From NCBI GenBank assembly GCA_020633675.1, contig JACKDE010000005.1, positions 124,001 through 188,000 of the forward strand: a stretch of DNA of 64,000 nt, written 5' to 3'. The stretch comes from Deferribacteres bacterium. GTDB taxonomy: Bacteria > Zhuqueibacterota > Zhuqueibacteria > Zhuqueibacterales > Geothermadaptataceae. The notes beneath the pieces were generated by a model. The model worked only from the letters and a program-made list of their open reading frames with translations. It did not search any database and was not told the origin of the DNA. Positions within the stretch are counted from its first letter, which is position 1. Each line of letters begins with the position of its first letter. Shown piece by piece: positions 26,066-33,720 of the stretch. The translations under genes were made by a program, and so were the position numbers.

Positions 26066-26252
26066 AAGACCTACTTTCTTTTCTTAATCATCAAAATGCC
26101 AAAAGAATAGGTGCACGTTCACTTGAGAGGGGATGTCCAAAAGGCATCGGCATGCCCTGCCTCGCTTTTTGCCATCATTCAAAAATCTAATGTTTTGGGA
26201 CAAGGCTTGCGCTCCGCACTATCTTTTTGCTCGAAATATCGCGACACCACTT

Positions 26253-27605
26253 TCAGTCGTTGAAATGCTCGAAAACAAGCGATTCGAGCATATCTCTGAC
26301 TTCAGCAACTTCGATGCGTTCGAAGATATCGCTGGCAAAGGCATGCCGCAAAATCGAATTGGCCTTTTCTTCACCGATGCCGCGCGAGCGCAGGTAAAAC
26401 TGCGCATCTTCGTCGAGCTGGCCAACTGTCGCGCCGTGGCTGCATTTGACATCGTCTGCAAAGATTTCGAGCTGTGGCTTGGCGTACATTACCGCATCGT
26501 CAGTCAGCAGCAGGCATTTGCTTTCCTGAAATGCATTGGTTTTCTGCGCATCCTGACGAACAAGCACCTTGCCGTTAAAAACACCTTTTGAACTATCGTC
26601 GAGAATGCCTTTGTACAGCTCGTTGCTTTCACAATTTGGCACCGCGTGATCGATAAATGTGTGATTGTCGATCAACTGCGAGCCGGTGGTACGAAAGAAG
26701 CCATACAGATGGGACTCGGCGTTCTCGCCGTTGAGCACGACATTTAAATTGTTGCGAACAATGGCGCCACCGAGATCAATATTGACGGATGAAAAGCAGC
26801 TCTTTTCCGCCTGATGCACGGTACTGGCAGCGATGTGATAGGCTGATTTGCTTTCGAGCTGCATTTTGATGTGTTCGACTGTTGCACCCTGCTCCAAAAC
26901 CACTTCGGTGACCGCATTGGTCAAATGGGCACTCTCTTCCAGCGTGTGATAGCTTTCAATCAAGTGCACCTGGCTGTTTTTTCCGACTACCATCAAGGTG
27001 CGTGGGCTCGCGATCGCCGCTGCAGCATCTTCAGCTACGACTATGTGGCAAAGGTGGATCGGATGCGGCATTGAGATGTCGTCCGGAATGTGGATAAACG
27101 TACCATCCAAAGTGAATGCCGTGTTGAGGGCGACAAATGGCTCGGAGTTAAAATCGGCATAGCGGCTCAGATGCTCCTGTACTGCTTTCTCGCCACGTGC
27201 AATGGCATCCGAAAGGCTTCCTACTTTAACCGTGCTGTCATCGATAGCAAGCGTCGACAGCTCTTTAGAAAAGCGCCCATTGACCAAAACGATCATTTTA
27301 TCGCGCAGGCCTTCAAAGCCGAACGCATCGATCGCATTTTTTGCAACAACCGGCTCCTGATTGGCCAGCGCAAATTGATTTTTAAAAATGGGCAACACAT
27401 TGGTGTACTTCCACTCTTCATCGCGTGTTGTTGGCAGACCGAGTTTGGCAAATTGCGCAACCGCAGCCTTGCGAACGCCGTGAAAGGGCAGCCTGGCACT
27501 GCCATTCAAGCCGTTTTCCAGTAACTGAAAACTCGACTTGGTCCAATCTATAAATTCATGATCTAAAATTGCTCTTTGCGGCATAATTTTATTTCCCGGT
27601 TTCAT
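26253..27605 (-). CDS. sufD: Fe-S cluster assembly protein SufD
   Basis: 450 residues, SufB/SufD-type right-handed beta-helix. SufD pairs with SufB on a SufC dimer to form the scaffold. Seen: N-terminal helical part with 'LGLPTTRDEEWKYTNV', the C-terminal block 'CSHGATVGQLDEDAQFYLRSRGIGEEKA', and His and Glu in the core shared with SufB. The start is uncertain: ATG at 27605 gives MKPGNK; a second ATG at 27584 has a slightly better GGGAA sequence upstream. It follows sufC after about 125 bp containing a long hairpin. Confidence 0.93.
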   Translation of the reverse strand: MKPGNKIMPQRAILDHEFIDWTKSSFQLLENGLNGSARLPFHGVRKAAVAQFAKLGLPTTRDEEWKYTNVLPIFKNQFALANQEPVVAKNAIDAFGFEGLRDKMIVLVNGRFSKELSTLAIDDSTVKVGSLSDAIARGEKAVQEHLSRYADFNSEPFVALNTAFTLDGTFIHIPDDISMPHPIHLCHIVVAEDAAAAIASPRTLMVVGKNSQVHLIESYHTLEESAHLTNAVTEVVLEQGATVEHIKMQLESKSAYHIAASTVHQAEKSCFSSVNIDLGGAIVRNNLNVVLNGENAESHLYGFFRTTGSQLIDNHTFIDHAVPNCESNELYKGILDDSSKGVFNGKVLVRQDAQKTNAFQESKCLLLTDDAVMYAKPQLEIFADDVKCSHGATVGQLDEDAQFYLRSRGIGEEKANSILRHAFASDIFERIEVAEVRDMLESLVFEHFND

Positions 27606-27615
27606 TTACTATAGA

Positions 27616-27660
27616 CATGATGAACAAGATAAGCAGGATACTTTCATCTTATTCATCATG
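27616..27660 (-). promoter_or_regulatory. Long hairpin between sufC and sufD
   Basis: CATGATGAACAAGAT (27616-27630) pairs with ATCTTATTCATCATG (27646-27660), 14 of 15 positions. No T-run follows on the minus strand. It could slow or process the mRNA, or set the ratio of sufC to sufD; role unproven. Confidence 0.5.
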
Positions 27661-27729
27661 TAAATCGTGTCCAAAATATGTTAAAACTGACATCGAGTAT
27701 TGCGTCTCTGCATTTATGAAGCAGGCCAC

Positions 27730-28488
27730 TTAAGCGGCAACGTTGTTGGCTTCCTTCACCCAATCGTAGCCATGCTCTTCAAGTTTCAGCGCCAATTCCT
27801 TGCCACCCGACTCAACGATGCGGCCATTGACCAGCACATGCACGAAATCCGGTACAATGTAGTTGAGCAAGCGCTGATAATGCGTGATCACCAATGTCGC
27901 ACTGTTCGGGTTTTTTAATTTGTTGACACCATTGGAGACGATGCGGAGCGCATCGATATCGAGACCGGAATCGGTTTCGTCCATAATGGTGAGTTTGGGT
28001 TCGAGCACTGCCATCTGGAAAATTTCATTGCGCTTTTTTTCACCACCGGAGAAGCCCTCGTTGACAGAGCGATTGAGGAGTTTTTGATCGAGTTCAACCA
28101 GCTTCATGCGTTCTTTCACCAGGGCCAAAAATTCAACGGCATCGAGCTTTTCTTCGCCTCGGGCTTCACGAATTTCATTTAAAGCGGTTTTCAAAAAGTG
28201 GGCATTGGTCACGCCGGGAATTTCGACCGGGTACTGGAAAGCCATGAACACACCAGCTCGTGCACGATCTTCCGGCGACATATCCAGCAAATCATCGCCA
28301 TTATACAACACTTCACCACCGTCGATTTCATATTCTTCGCGGCCTGCAAGTACATTCGCCAAAGTACTTTTTCCTGAGCCATTTGGCCCCATAATGGCAT
28401 GCACTTCACCTGCATTTACCTTCAGGTCGATACCGCGCAAAATTTTATTGCCTTCAATTGAAGCTTCCAGATTCTTGATTTCTAACAT
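27730..28488 (-). CDS. sufC: Fe-S cluster assembly ATPase SufC
   Basis: 252 residues from the ATG at 28488 (MLEIKNLEAS), the usual length. An upstream in-frame ATG at 28554 would add a non-conserved leader overlapping the sufB end and is not chosen. ABC-type ATPase: Walker A GPNGSGKST near residue 34, Q-loop 'FMAFQYPVEIPGV', signature 'NEGFSGGEKKRNEI', Walker B region 'LTIMDETDSGLDIDAL', and H-loop 'TLVITHYQRLL'. It powers the SufBCD scaffold. Located between sufB and sufD in the operon. Confidence 0.96.
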   Translation of the reverse strand: MLEIKNLEASIEGNKILRGIDLKVNAGEVHAIMGPNGSGKSTLANVLAGREEYEIDGGEVLYNGDDLLDMSPEDRARAGVFMAFQYPVEIPGVTNAHFLKTALNEIREARGEEKLDAVEFLALVKERMKLVELDQKLLNRSVNEGFSGGEKKRNEIFQMAVLEPKLTIMDETDSGLDIDALRIVSNGVNKLKNPNSATLVITHYQRLLNYIVPDFVHVLVNGRIVESGGKELALKLEEHGYDWVKEANNVAA

Positions 28489-28560
28489 TTTTATCTCTAA
28501 TCCTTTGTTCTTATTATCGATAAATTTTTGAATTCCATTCATTGAAAAAGACAAAGTTCA

Positions 28561-30063
28561 CTATCCCACGCTGCCTTCAAGGCTGATTGCGAGCAGTTTC
28601 TGTGCTTCTACCGCAAATTCCATCGGCAGTTCTTTGAAAACTTCCTTGCAATAGCCATTGACGATGATGCCGATGGCGTCCTCAGTCGAAATGCCGCGCT
28701 GATTGCAGTAAAAAATTTGATCTTCGCCAACTTTGGAAGTTGTTGCTTCGTGTTCAATTTTAGCGCTTTTGTTGTGCACTTCCAAATAAGGAAAAGTGTG
28801 TGCACCACAACGGTCGCCGATCAGCAGGGAGTCGCATTGTGAAAAATTGCGTGCATTTTCTGCATTCTTGCCGACCCGCACCAGCCCGCGATAAGAGTTC
28901 TGGCTTTTACCAGCAGAGATACCCTTGGAAATGATGGTGCTGCGGGTGTTTTTGCCAAGGTGAATCATTTTAGTGCCGGTATCGGCTTGCTGGAAATTAT
29001 TGGTTAACGCTACCGAGTAAAACTCGCCGACGGTGTTATCCCCTTTCAAAATGACACTGGGATATTTCCAGGTCACTGCCGAACCGGTTTCGACCTGCGT
29101 CCAGGAAATTTTGGCATTGTCGTCTAGGCAAATGCCGCGCTTGGTGACAAAATTGTAGATGCCACCTTTGCCTTCCGCATCGCCCGGATACCAGTTTTGC
29201 ACCGTCGAGTATTTCACTTCTGCGCCTTTGTGCGCAACAATTTCCACAACGGCTGCGTGCAACTGGTTTTCATCACGCATCGGCGCGGTGCAGCCTTCGA
29301 GGTAGCTGACATATGCGCCTTCCTCAGCGACAATCAAGGTACGCTCGAATTGGCCGGTATTGGCGGCGTTAATACGGAAGTAGGTCGACAGTTCCATCGG
29401 GCAGCGCACGCCTTTGGGAATGTAACAAAATGAACCATCGCTGAAGACAGCAGAGTTCAGGGCGGCATAGAAATTATCGGTGTATGGCACGACCGAACCG
29501 ATATATTTTTTCACCAGTTCCGGGTGATTTTGTACTGCTTCAGAAAACGAGCAAAAAATAATGCCATGCTTGGCCAGTTCGGCTTTAAATGTAGTTGCAA
29601 CCGAAACGCTATCCATCACCGCATCGACGGCGACGCCGGTCAAACGTTTTTGCTCGGTAATCGAAATGCCAAGTTTGTCGAAGGTTTCGCGCAGTTTCGG
29701 ATCGACTTCGTCAAGGCTCTTGAGCTGCTTTTGTTTTTTCGGCGCAGCATAGTAGTAGGCATTCTGGTAATCGATATTGTTGTACTGCACGTTTGGCCAG
29801 CGCGGCTCTTCCATCTTTTGCCAATGCCGGAACGCCTTCAAGCGCCATTCGAGCATAAAAGCAGGCTCATTTTTCTTTTGCGAAATAAAGTGAATGATCT
29901 CTTCATTCAGACCTTTAGGAGCCGTCTCCATTTCGATATCTGTGGTCCAGCCCCATTTGTATTCACTTTTGGTAATGCGCTCTATCGTTTCCTGCTGCTC
30001 CTGCGAGCCAAATTTATCATCATAATCGCTTTTGGGGAGTTCTTTCATCGCAGCATCGCTCAT
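28561..30063 (-). CDS. sufB: Fe-S cluster assembly protein SufB
   Basis: 500 residues, the first gene of the suf operon. Seen: 'GLNEEIIHFISQKKNEPAFM' in the N-terminal helical part, 'EGCTAPMRDENQLHAAVVE', 'NCRGISTEDAIGIIVNGYC'-like C-terminal block with the Cys and Glu residues implicated in cluster assembly. It forms the scaffold with SufC and SufD in the cytoplasm. Preceded by a good minus-strand promoter at 30115-30143, the natural point of control by the Rrf2 regulator encoded at the end of the operon. Confidence 0.96.
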   Translation of the reverse strand: MSDAAMKELPKSDYDDKFGSQEQQETIERITKSEYKWGWTTDIEMETAPKGLNEEIIHFISQKKNEPAFMLEWRLKAFRHWQKMEEPRWPNVQYNNIDYQNAYYYAAPKKQKQLKSLDEVDPKLRETFDKLGISITEQKRLTGVAVDAVMDSVSVATTFKAELAKHGIIFCSFSEAVQNHPELVKKYIGSVVPYTDNFYAALNSAVFSDGSFCYIPKGVRCPMELSTYFRINAANTGQFERTLIVAEEGAYVSYLEGCTAPMRDENQLHAAVVEIVAHKGAEVKYSTVQNWYPGDAEGKGGIYNFVTKRGICLDDNAKISWTQVETGSAVTWKYPSVILKGDNTVGEFYSVALTNNFQQADTGTKMIHLGKNTRSTIISKGISAGKSQNSYRGLVRVGKNAENARNFSQCDSLLIGDRCGAHTFPYLEVHNKSAKIEHEATTSKVGEDQIFYCNQRGISTEDAIGIIVNGYCKEVFKELPMEFAVEAQKLLAISLEGSVG

Positions 30064-30114
30064 CAGATATACCTTTTGGTTAAAATAGTTTAAATTTCCT
30101 CAACAACGGCGCTG

Positions 30115-30143
30115 AAGATAATGCATTTGTACAAAAAAGTCAA
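30115..30143 (-). promoter_or_regulatory. Promoter of the suf operon
   Basis: Minus strand TTGACT (30143-30138), 17-nt spacer, TATCTT (30120-30115), about 50 nt upstream of the sufB start. Matches the sigma-70 consensus in 5 and 4 positions. Confidence 0.6.
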
Positions 30144-30184
30144 GATTGGAAATACAAAAAAAAGTAAAGCTGATGCGGCTTCAA

Positions 30185-30212
30185 TTGACATTTTTTGTTT
30201 TCTTGCTATATT
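30185..30212 (+). promoter_or_regulatory. Promoter of the gamma-glutamylcyclotransferase-like gene
   Basis: TTGACA (30185-30190), 16-nt spacer, TATATT (30207-30212), reading toward the gene at 30322 with a leader of about 100 nt. Confidence 0.55.
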
Positions 30213-30321
30213 ACAGCTTCTTCAATCGGTTAATTGGAAGAGACGAAAGTATGCGCAAAATGCGCAAATTTTACCGTAATGTCGGTAAATAGTATTGTGA
30301 ATTCGCACTTTTGGTTTGAAC

Positions 30322-30768
30322 ATGGTGGAGAGCTCTTTGGACGAAGATAAGGATCAAGCACTTCTTTTCGTTTATGGAACGTTGCTGCGAGGCTTTGAGA
30401 ATGCGCCATTTCTCGGTTCGCCAGACAAAGCCGTTTTCTTTCTTGCAGGCAAAATTCCCTGTGCCTTATACGATCTCGGACCATTCCCGGCCATTCTCAA
30501 GCCGGCAGAGGGTAAACCCGGAGAACATTGCACCCATGGCGAAATTTATCAGGTAAACGATCCGCTGGTTTTATTTGAAACGCTGGACCTGATTGAAGGG
30601 TACAACCACCAGCACCCGCAACGGAGTTTATATATTCGGGAAAAAATCACTGCGGACACCCGGGAAGGCCCCAAGGAAGTCTGGGCGTATTTTTACAATC
30701 AGCCGCTCGAAAATGCTGTGTTGATCGAATCCGGAAATTATCGCGACTATATCGCCGGCAAAATTTGA
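30322..30768 (+). CDS. Gamma-glutamylcyclotransferase (AIG2-like) family protein
   Basis: 148 residues from the ATG at 30322. AIG2/GGCT fold: 'LLFVYGTLLRG' near residue 15 (the YGTL signature that binds the gamma-glutamyl group), 'GEIYQVNDPLVLFETLDLIEGY' with the conserved Glu in the DxxEG part, and 'VWAYFYNQPLENA'. Enzymes of this family turn gamma-glutamyl amines or glutathione breakdown products into 5-oxoproline; the true substrate is not fixed by sequence. Diverges from the suf operon; each has its own promoter in the shared region. Confidence 0.85.
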   Translation: MVESSLDEDKDQALLFVYGTLLRGFENAPFLGSPDKAVFFLAGKIPCALYDLGPFPAILKPAEGKPGEHCTHGEIYQVNDPLVLFETLDLIEGYNHQHPQRSLYIREKITADTREGPKEVWAYFYNQPLENAVLIESGNYRDYIAGKI

Positions 30769-30873
30769 AATGCCTGTCCGAGCATCCCGGTTGATTTTCA
30801 ATACGTCTTGCACCCAAATCCTTTAAAGGACAGTCTTTTTAGATAAAATGACAGCTAATTGCCTGGAGGGCAC

Positions 30874-32094
30874 ATGAATTTTCGCAAAATCCTGCTCTTT
30901 ACATTTTTTGGACTCTTTTCCGCATCAAATGCATTCGCGCAATTCACCTTTGATAAAATCAAAGACACGTTCGCTTACGAGCAGCCAAAACCGCTGACCT
31001 ATTACAGCAACAGCCGCTTTAATCGTGTTGAAGCCCTGTTTTTGAACTTCGGTCTCAATTTCAAGCCAGTCAAGGCACAGGGATTGAGACTGTGGGGCGA
31101 TGTCGGCTACAGCTTCCATAACCAGGACAGTGAACGCTGGAAATGGAATGCCGGCCTGCAAAAAGATTTTTTTGTACCGAACCGCCTCTCGATCGGCGTA
31201 CGCGCTTTTGACGAAATCTACACTCAGGATAGCTGGATCATCAGCGAAATCGAGAACAGTGTACACGCCATTTTTGCCCACAATGACTACCGCGATTATG
31301 TTGCACGTAAGGGTTTCGGCGGCTTTATCGACTACAAGCTGATGCAGATTCACAACCTGCGGATGGAAATTGCGAGCTATGACTACGATGTGCTGAATGT
31401 GGCGCCCAATACCGAGTGGAGCCTGTTTGCGCGCGGTAGTGACTACGCTCCAAATCCGCACGGATTCCCGGCAATTGGCTTTGCAGGCGGCAGGGAGACC
31501 TCGGTCAAGCTGATGGCAGCGTTCGATTTTCGCGACAATCCCATTTTCCCGATCATCGGCTGGTATTTTGAAGGCATCTTTGAGAAGACTTTCGATGATT
31601 TCGAAACCAACGGCCTGTTTTTGACCGCCAAGCGCTACCAGCCCACTTTTGGCAACCAAAAGATCAAAGCAAAACTGCATTTTGGCACCCGCTCCGGCAG
31701 CTGGGCCGCCCAGCATTTAATGGGCGTTGGTGGTATCGGCAGCCTGCGCGGCTACGAGAACAAAGAGTTTATCGGTAATCGCGCACTATTTGGTACGGTA
31801 CAGTATGGTTTCGGCGGTGATATCTTGCAAAAAATCCCGCTGCACAAAATTCCATTTTGGGAGACTTTGTCTCTGGGATTGTTTTATGACTTTGGCTACG
31901 CCTGGGTTGGTGATCCCCAAAATGCTGATGCGGGATTGTTCGATTTTGGCGAGTTCGGCCTAAGTGATTTGCGTCAAAACCTCGGCTTTTCGGTCATTTT
32001 CACGGAAGGTCTGCTGCGTCTCGATGTTGCCAAACGCCTCGACCGCAGCGGCGATGCCTGGCAAGTCTTCTTCCGCATTTTGGAAAAATTTTAA
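30874..32094 (+). CDS. Outer-membrane beta-barrel protein, Omp85/D15-like, without POTRA
   Basis: 406 residues from the ATG at 30874, chosen for the TGGAGGG site upstream and the clean signal peptide ending 'NAFAQ' (about residue 23). The rest looks like a beta-barrel: alternating aromatic and polar strands, 'VGGIGSLRGYENKEFIGNRALFGTVQY' with the LRGY loop of Omp85 proteins, and the C-terminal strand ending '...WQVFFRILEKF' with terminal Phe, as outer-membrane proteins need for insertion. No POTRA repeat precedes the barrel. It is followed 220 bp later by a POTRA-containing relative. Function unknown; perhaps a porin-like or assembly-related barrel. Confidence 0.75.
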   Translation: MNFRKILLFTFFGLFSASNAFAQFTFDKIKDTFAYEQPKPLTYYSNSRFNRVEALFLNFGLNFKPVKAQGLRLWGDVGYSFHNQDSERWKWNAGLQKDFFVPNRLSIGVRAFDEIYTQDSWIISEIENSVHAIFAHNDYRDYVARKGFGGFIDYKLMQIHNLRMEIASYDYDVLNVAPNTEWSLFARGSDYAPNPHGFPAIGFAGGRETSVKLMAAFDFRDNPIFPIIGWYFEGIFEKTFDDFETNGLFLTAKRYQPTFGNQKIKAKLHFGTRSGSWAAQHLMGVGGIGSLRGYENKEFIGNRALFGTVQYGFGGDILQKIPLHKIPFWETLSLGLFYDFGYAWVGDPQNADAGLFDFGEFGLSDLRQNLGFSVIFTEGLLRLDVAKRLDRSGDAWQVFFRILEKF

Positions 32095-32102
32095 TAGATT
32101 TT

Positions 32103-32136
32103 GCGCTGCCGGTTTGGCTACTGGCAGCGCGCTTTT
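32103..32136 (+). terminator. Terminator-like hairpin
   Basis: GCGCTGCC (32103-32110) pairs with GGCAGCGC (32123-32130), followed by GCTTTT. The T-run is short, so efficiency is uncertain. Confidence 0.55.
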
Positions 32137-32317
32137 AATTGAATGGCGCATACGCACAGGGACGTGCGAGCCACTGTTCACTTCACCATGCAAACAGCCG
32201 TCCTTCGCACGCTTCATTCACACCTATACCAGCGAATCTTAGCCGATCAATCGGAAAGTACAACTTTGAGCAGAGCTCAATCGAATTTAGCATAAAAAAA
32301 ACAGGATGTGACTTATC

Positions 32318-33709
32318 ATGCTTAACAAAAGCCGTCGACCAACTCGGCTCATTCTTTCATCTCTTTTCTTTGCTGTGCTATTGTGCGGGCGGGTTATTTT
32401 TGCTCAGGAACAGGTAGCAGCCGAATTTGTACAGACTTTTCACATTGTCGATATTAAGGTAGAAGGCAATAAGAAAACCAAGCCTGTAGTGATTTTGCGT
32501 GAAATGAAAACCCAGTCAGGCGACACAGTCACACTGCAACAACTCGAGCTGGATCAAAAGCGCATTGCCAGTCTCGGCTTGTTTTCGCGGGTAGAAATGC
32601 GCGCTGAGCCGGAGGGCGACGGCATCGCGCTGATTATCGTCGTCGCCGAGCAGTGGTATGTTTTCCCGCTGCCAGTGCTTTATTTTAATGATCGCGAGTT
32701 CAAGCTTAAAAAGCTGACCTACGGCGCGGCGGTTGCGCACACCAATTTTCGTGGCCGCGCGGAATTTGTGCAAATTGCCGGTCTGCTCGGCTTTAATCCC
32801 AGTTTCTCGGTCGATTACTCAAATCCCTGGATATTCGGCGATGCGCGCCTGTTCATGCGTATGAATTTTTTCGTTTCGCGCTTTCGCAACAAATCTTCTG
32901 AAATCCGCGACACCAAAGTCGATGAAAATCGCATCGGCGGCGGCCTGACTTTTGGCAAACGGTTGACGCTCAACACATCGCTGAGCGCCAGTGTGAGCTA
33001 TCGGCAATTGAAAATCTCGCCTGTGGACACCACCCTCACGCTCGATCCGTCCGGCCGTGACCGGCTTCCGCAAGCCGCTCTCACTCTGACCCGCGATTAT
33101 CGCGACCTGGTATTTTATCCGACCCGCGGTTCCTATTTCCGCCTGATGCTGCAAAGGACCGGCATGCCCGGCGCTGAATACATCGATTATGGCCGTGCAA
33201 CCGTTGACATGCGCAAATATTTACCGCTGGGCCAACAATCGACGCTGGGCTTTGCTTTTGAGGCCAATATGAGCACGGGAACATTGCCAAGCTATGATCG
33301 GGTGTTTTTCGGCTTCAGCGAGCGCTTGCGCGGCTATTTCAACGACCGGGTGGAGGGCGAACACAGCATGAAGGCCAGCGCTGAAGTGCGTTTCCCGTTA
33401 GTGCCGGTGACCTACCATCACATGGACAGCCAAACGCTTGGAGCGTACGGACAAAACCTGAAATTTGGCATCTCCGGTAGCATCTTTTTCGATGCTGGCA
33501 CCATTTGGCTGCAGAACCGCCAACGCAATGATCTTGCGACCTTTACAACCGGGGTTTTCGGACCGCAGGTCGAGCCGAAAAAATGGGCGTTTGGGTATGG
33601 CATTGGCCTGAATTTTCATTTGCCGTACGTGCATATCGCCCGCCTGGAGTTCGCCGCCAACGATCTCGGCCAAACAGAATTGATCTTCGATACGGGTATT
33701 GCTTTTTAG
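32318..33709 (+). CDS. Omp85-family outer-membrane protein with one POTRA domain
   Basis: 463 residues. Signal peptide ending near 'VIFAQE' (about 29), one POTRA domain (about 38-112: 'FHIVDIKVEGNKKTKPVVILREM', 'QLELDQKRIASLGLFSRVEMR') and a C-terminal 16-strand-type barrel with 'GFSERLRGYFND', the L6 RGY motif. The last residue is Phe. This is a small member compared with BamA (five POTRA), so it resembles TamA- or plastid Toc75-like minor paralogues. Adjacent to the POTRA-less barrel at 30874 on the same strand, a possible pair in lipid or protein handling at the outer membrane. Confidence 0.85.
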   Translation: MLNKSRRPTRLILSSLFFAVLLCGRVIFAQEQVAAEFVQTFHIVDIKVEGNKKTKPVVILREMKTQSGDTVTLQQLELDQKRIASLGLFSRVEMRAEPEGDGIALIIVVAEQWYVFPLPVLYFNDREFKLKKLTYGAAVAHTNFRGRAEFVQIAGLLGFNPSFSVDYSNPWIFGDARLFMRMNFFVSRFRNKSSEIRDTKVDENRIGGGLTFGKRLTLNTSLSASVSYRQLKISPVDTTLTLDPSGRDRLPQAALTLTRDYRDLVFYPTRGSYFRLMLQRTGMPGAEYIDYGRATVDMRKYLPLGQQSTLGFAFEANMSTGTLPSYDRVFFGFSERLRGYFNDRVEGEHSMKASAEVRFPLVPVTYHHMDSQTLGAYGQNLKFGISGSIFFDAGTIWLQNRQRNDLATFTTGVFGPQVEPKKWAFGYGIGLNFHLPYVHIARLEFAANDLGQTELIFDTGIAF

Positions 33710-33720
33710 CTCTGATTAAC

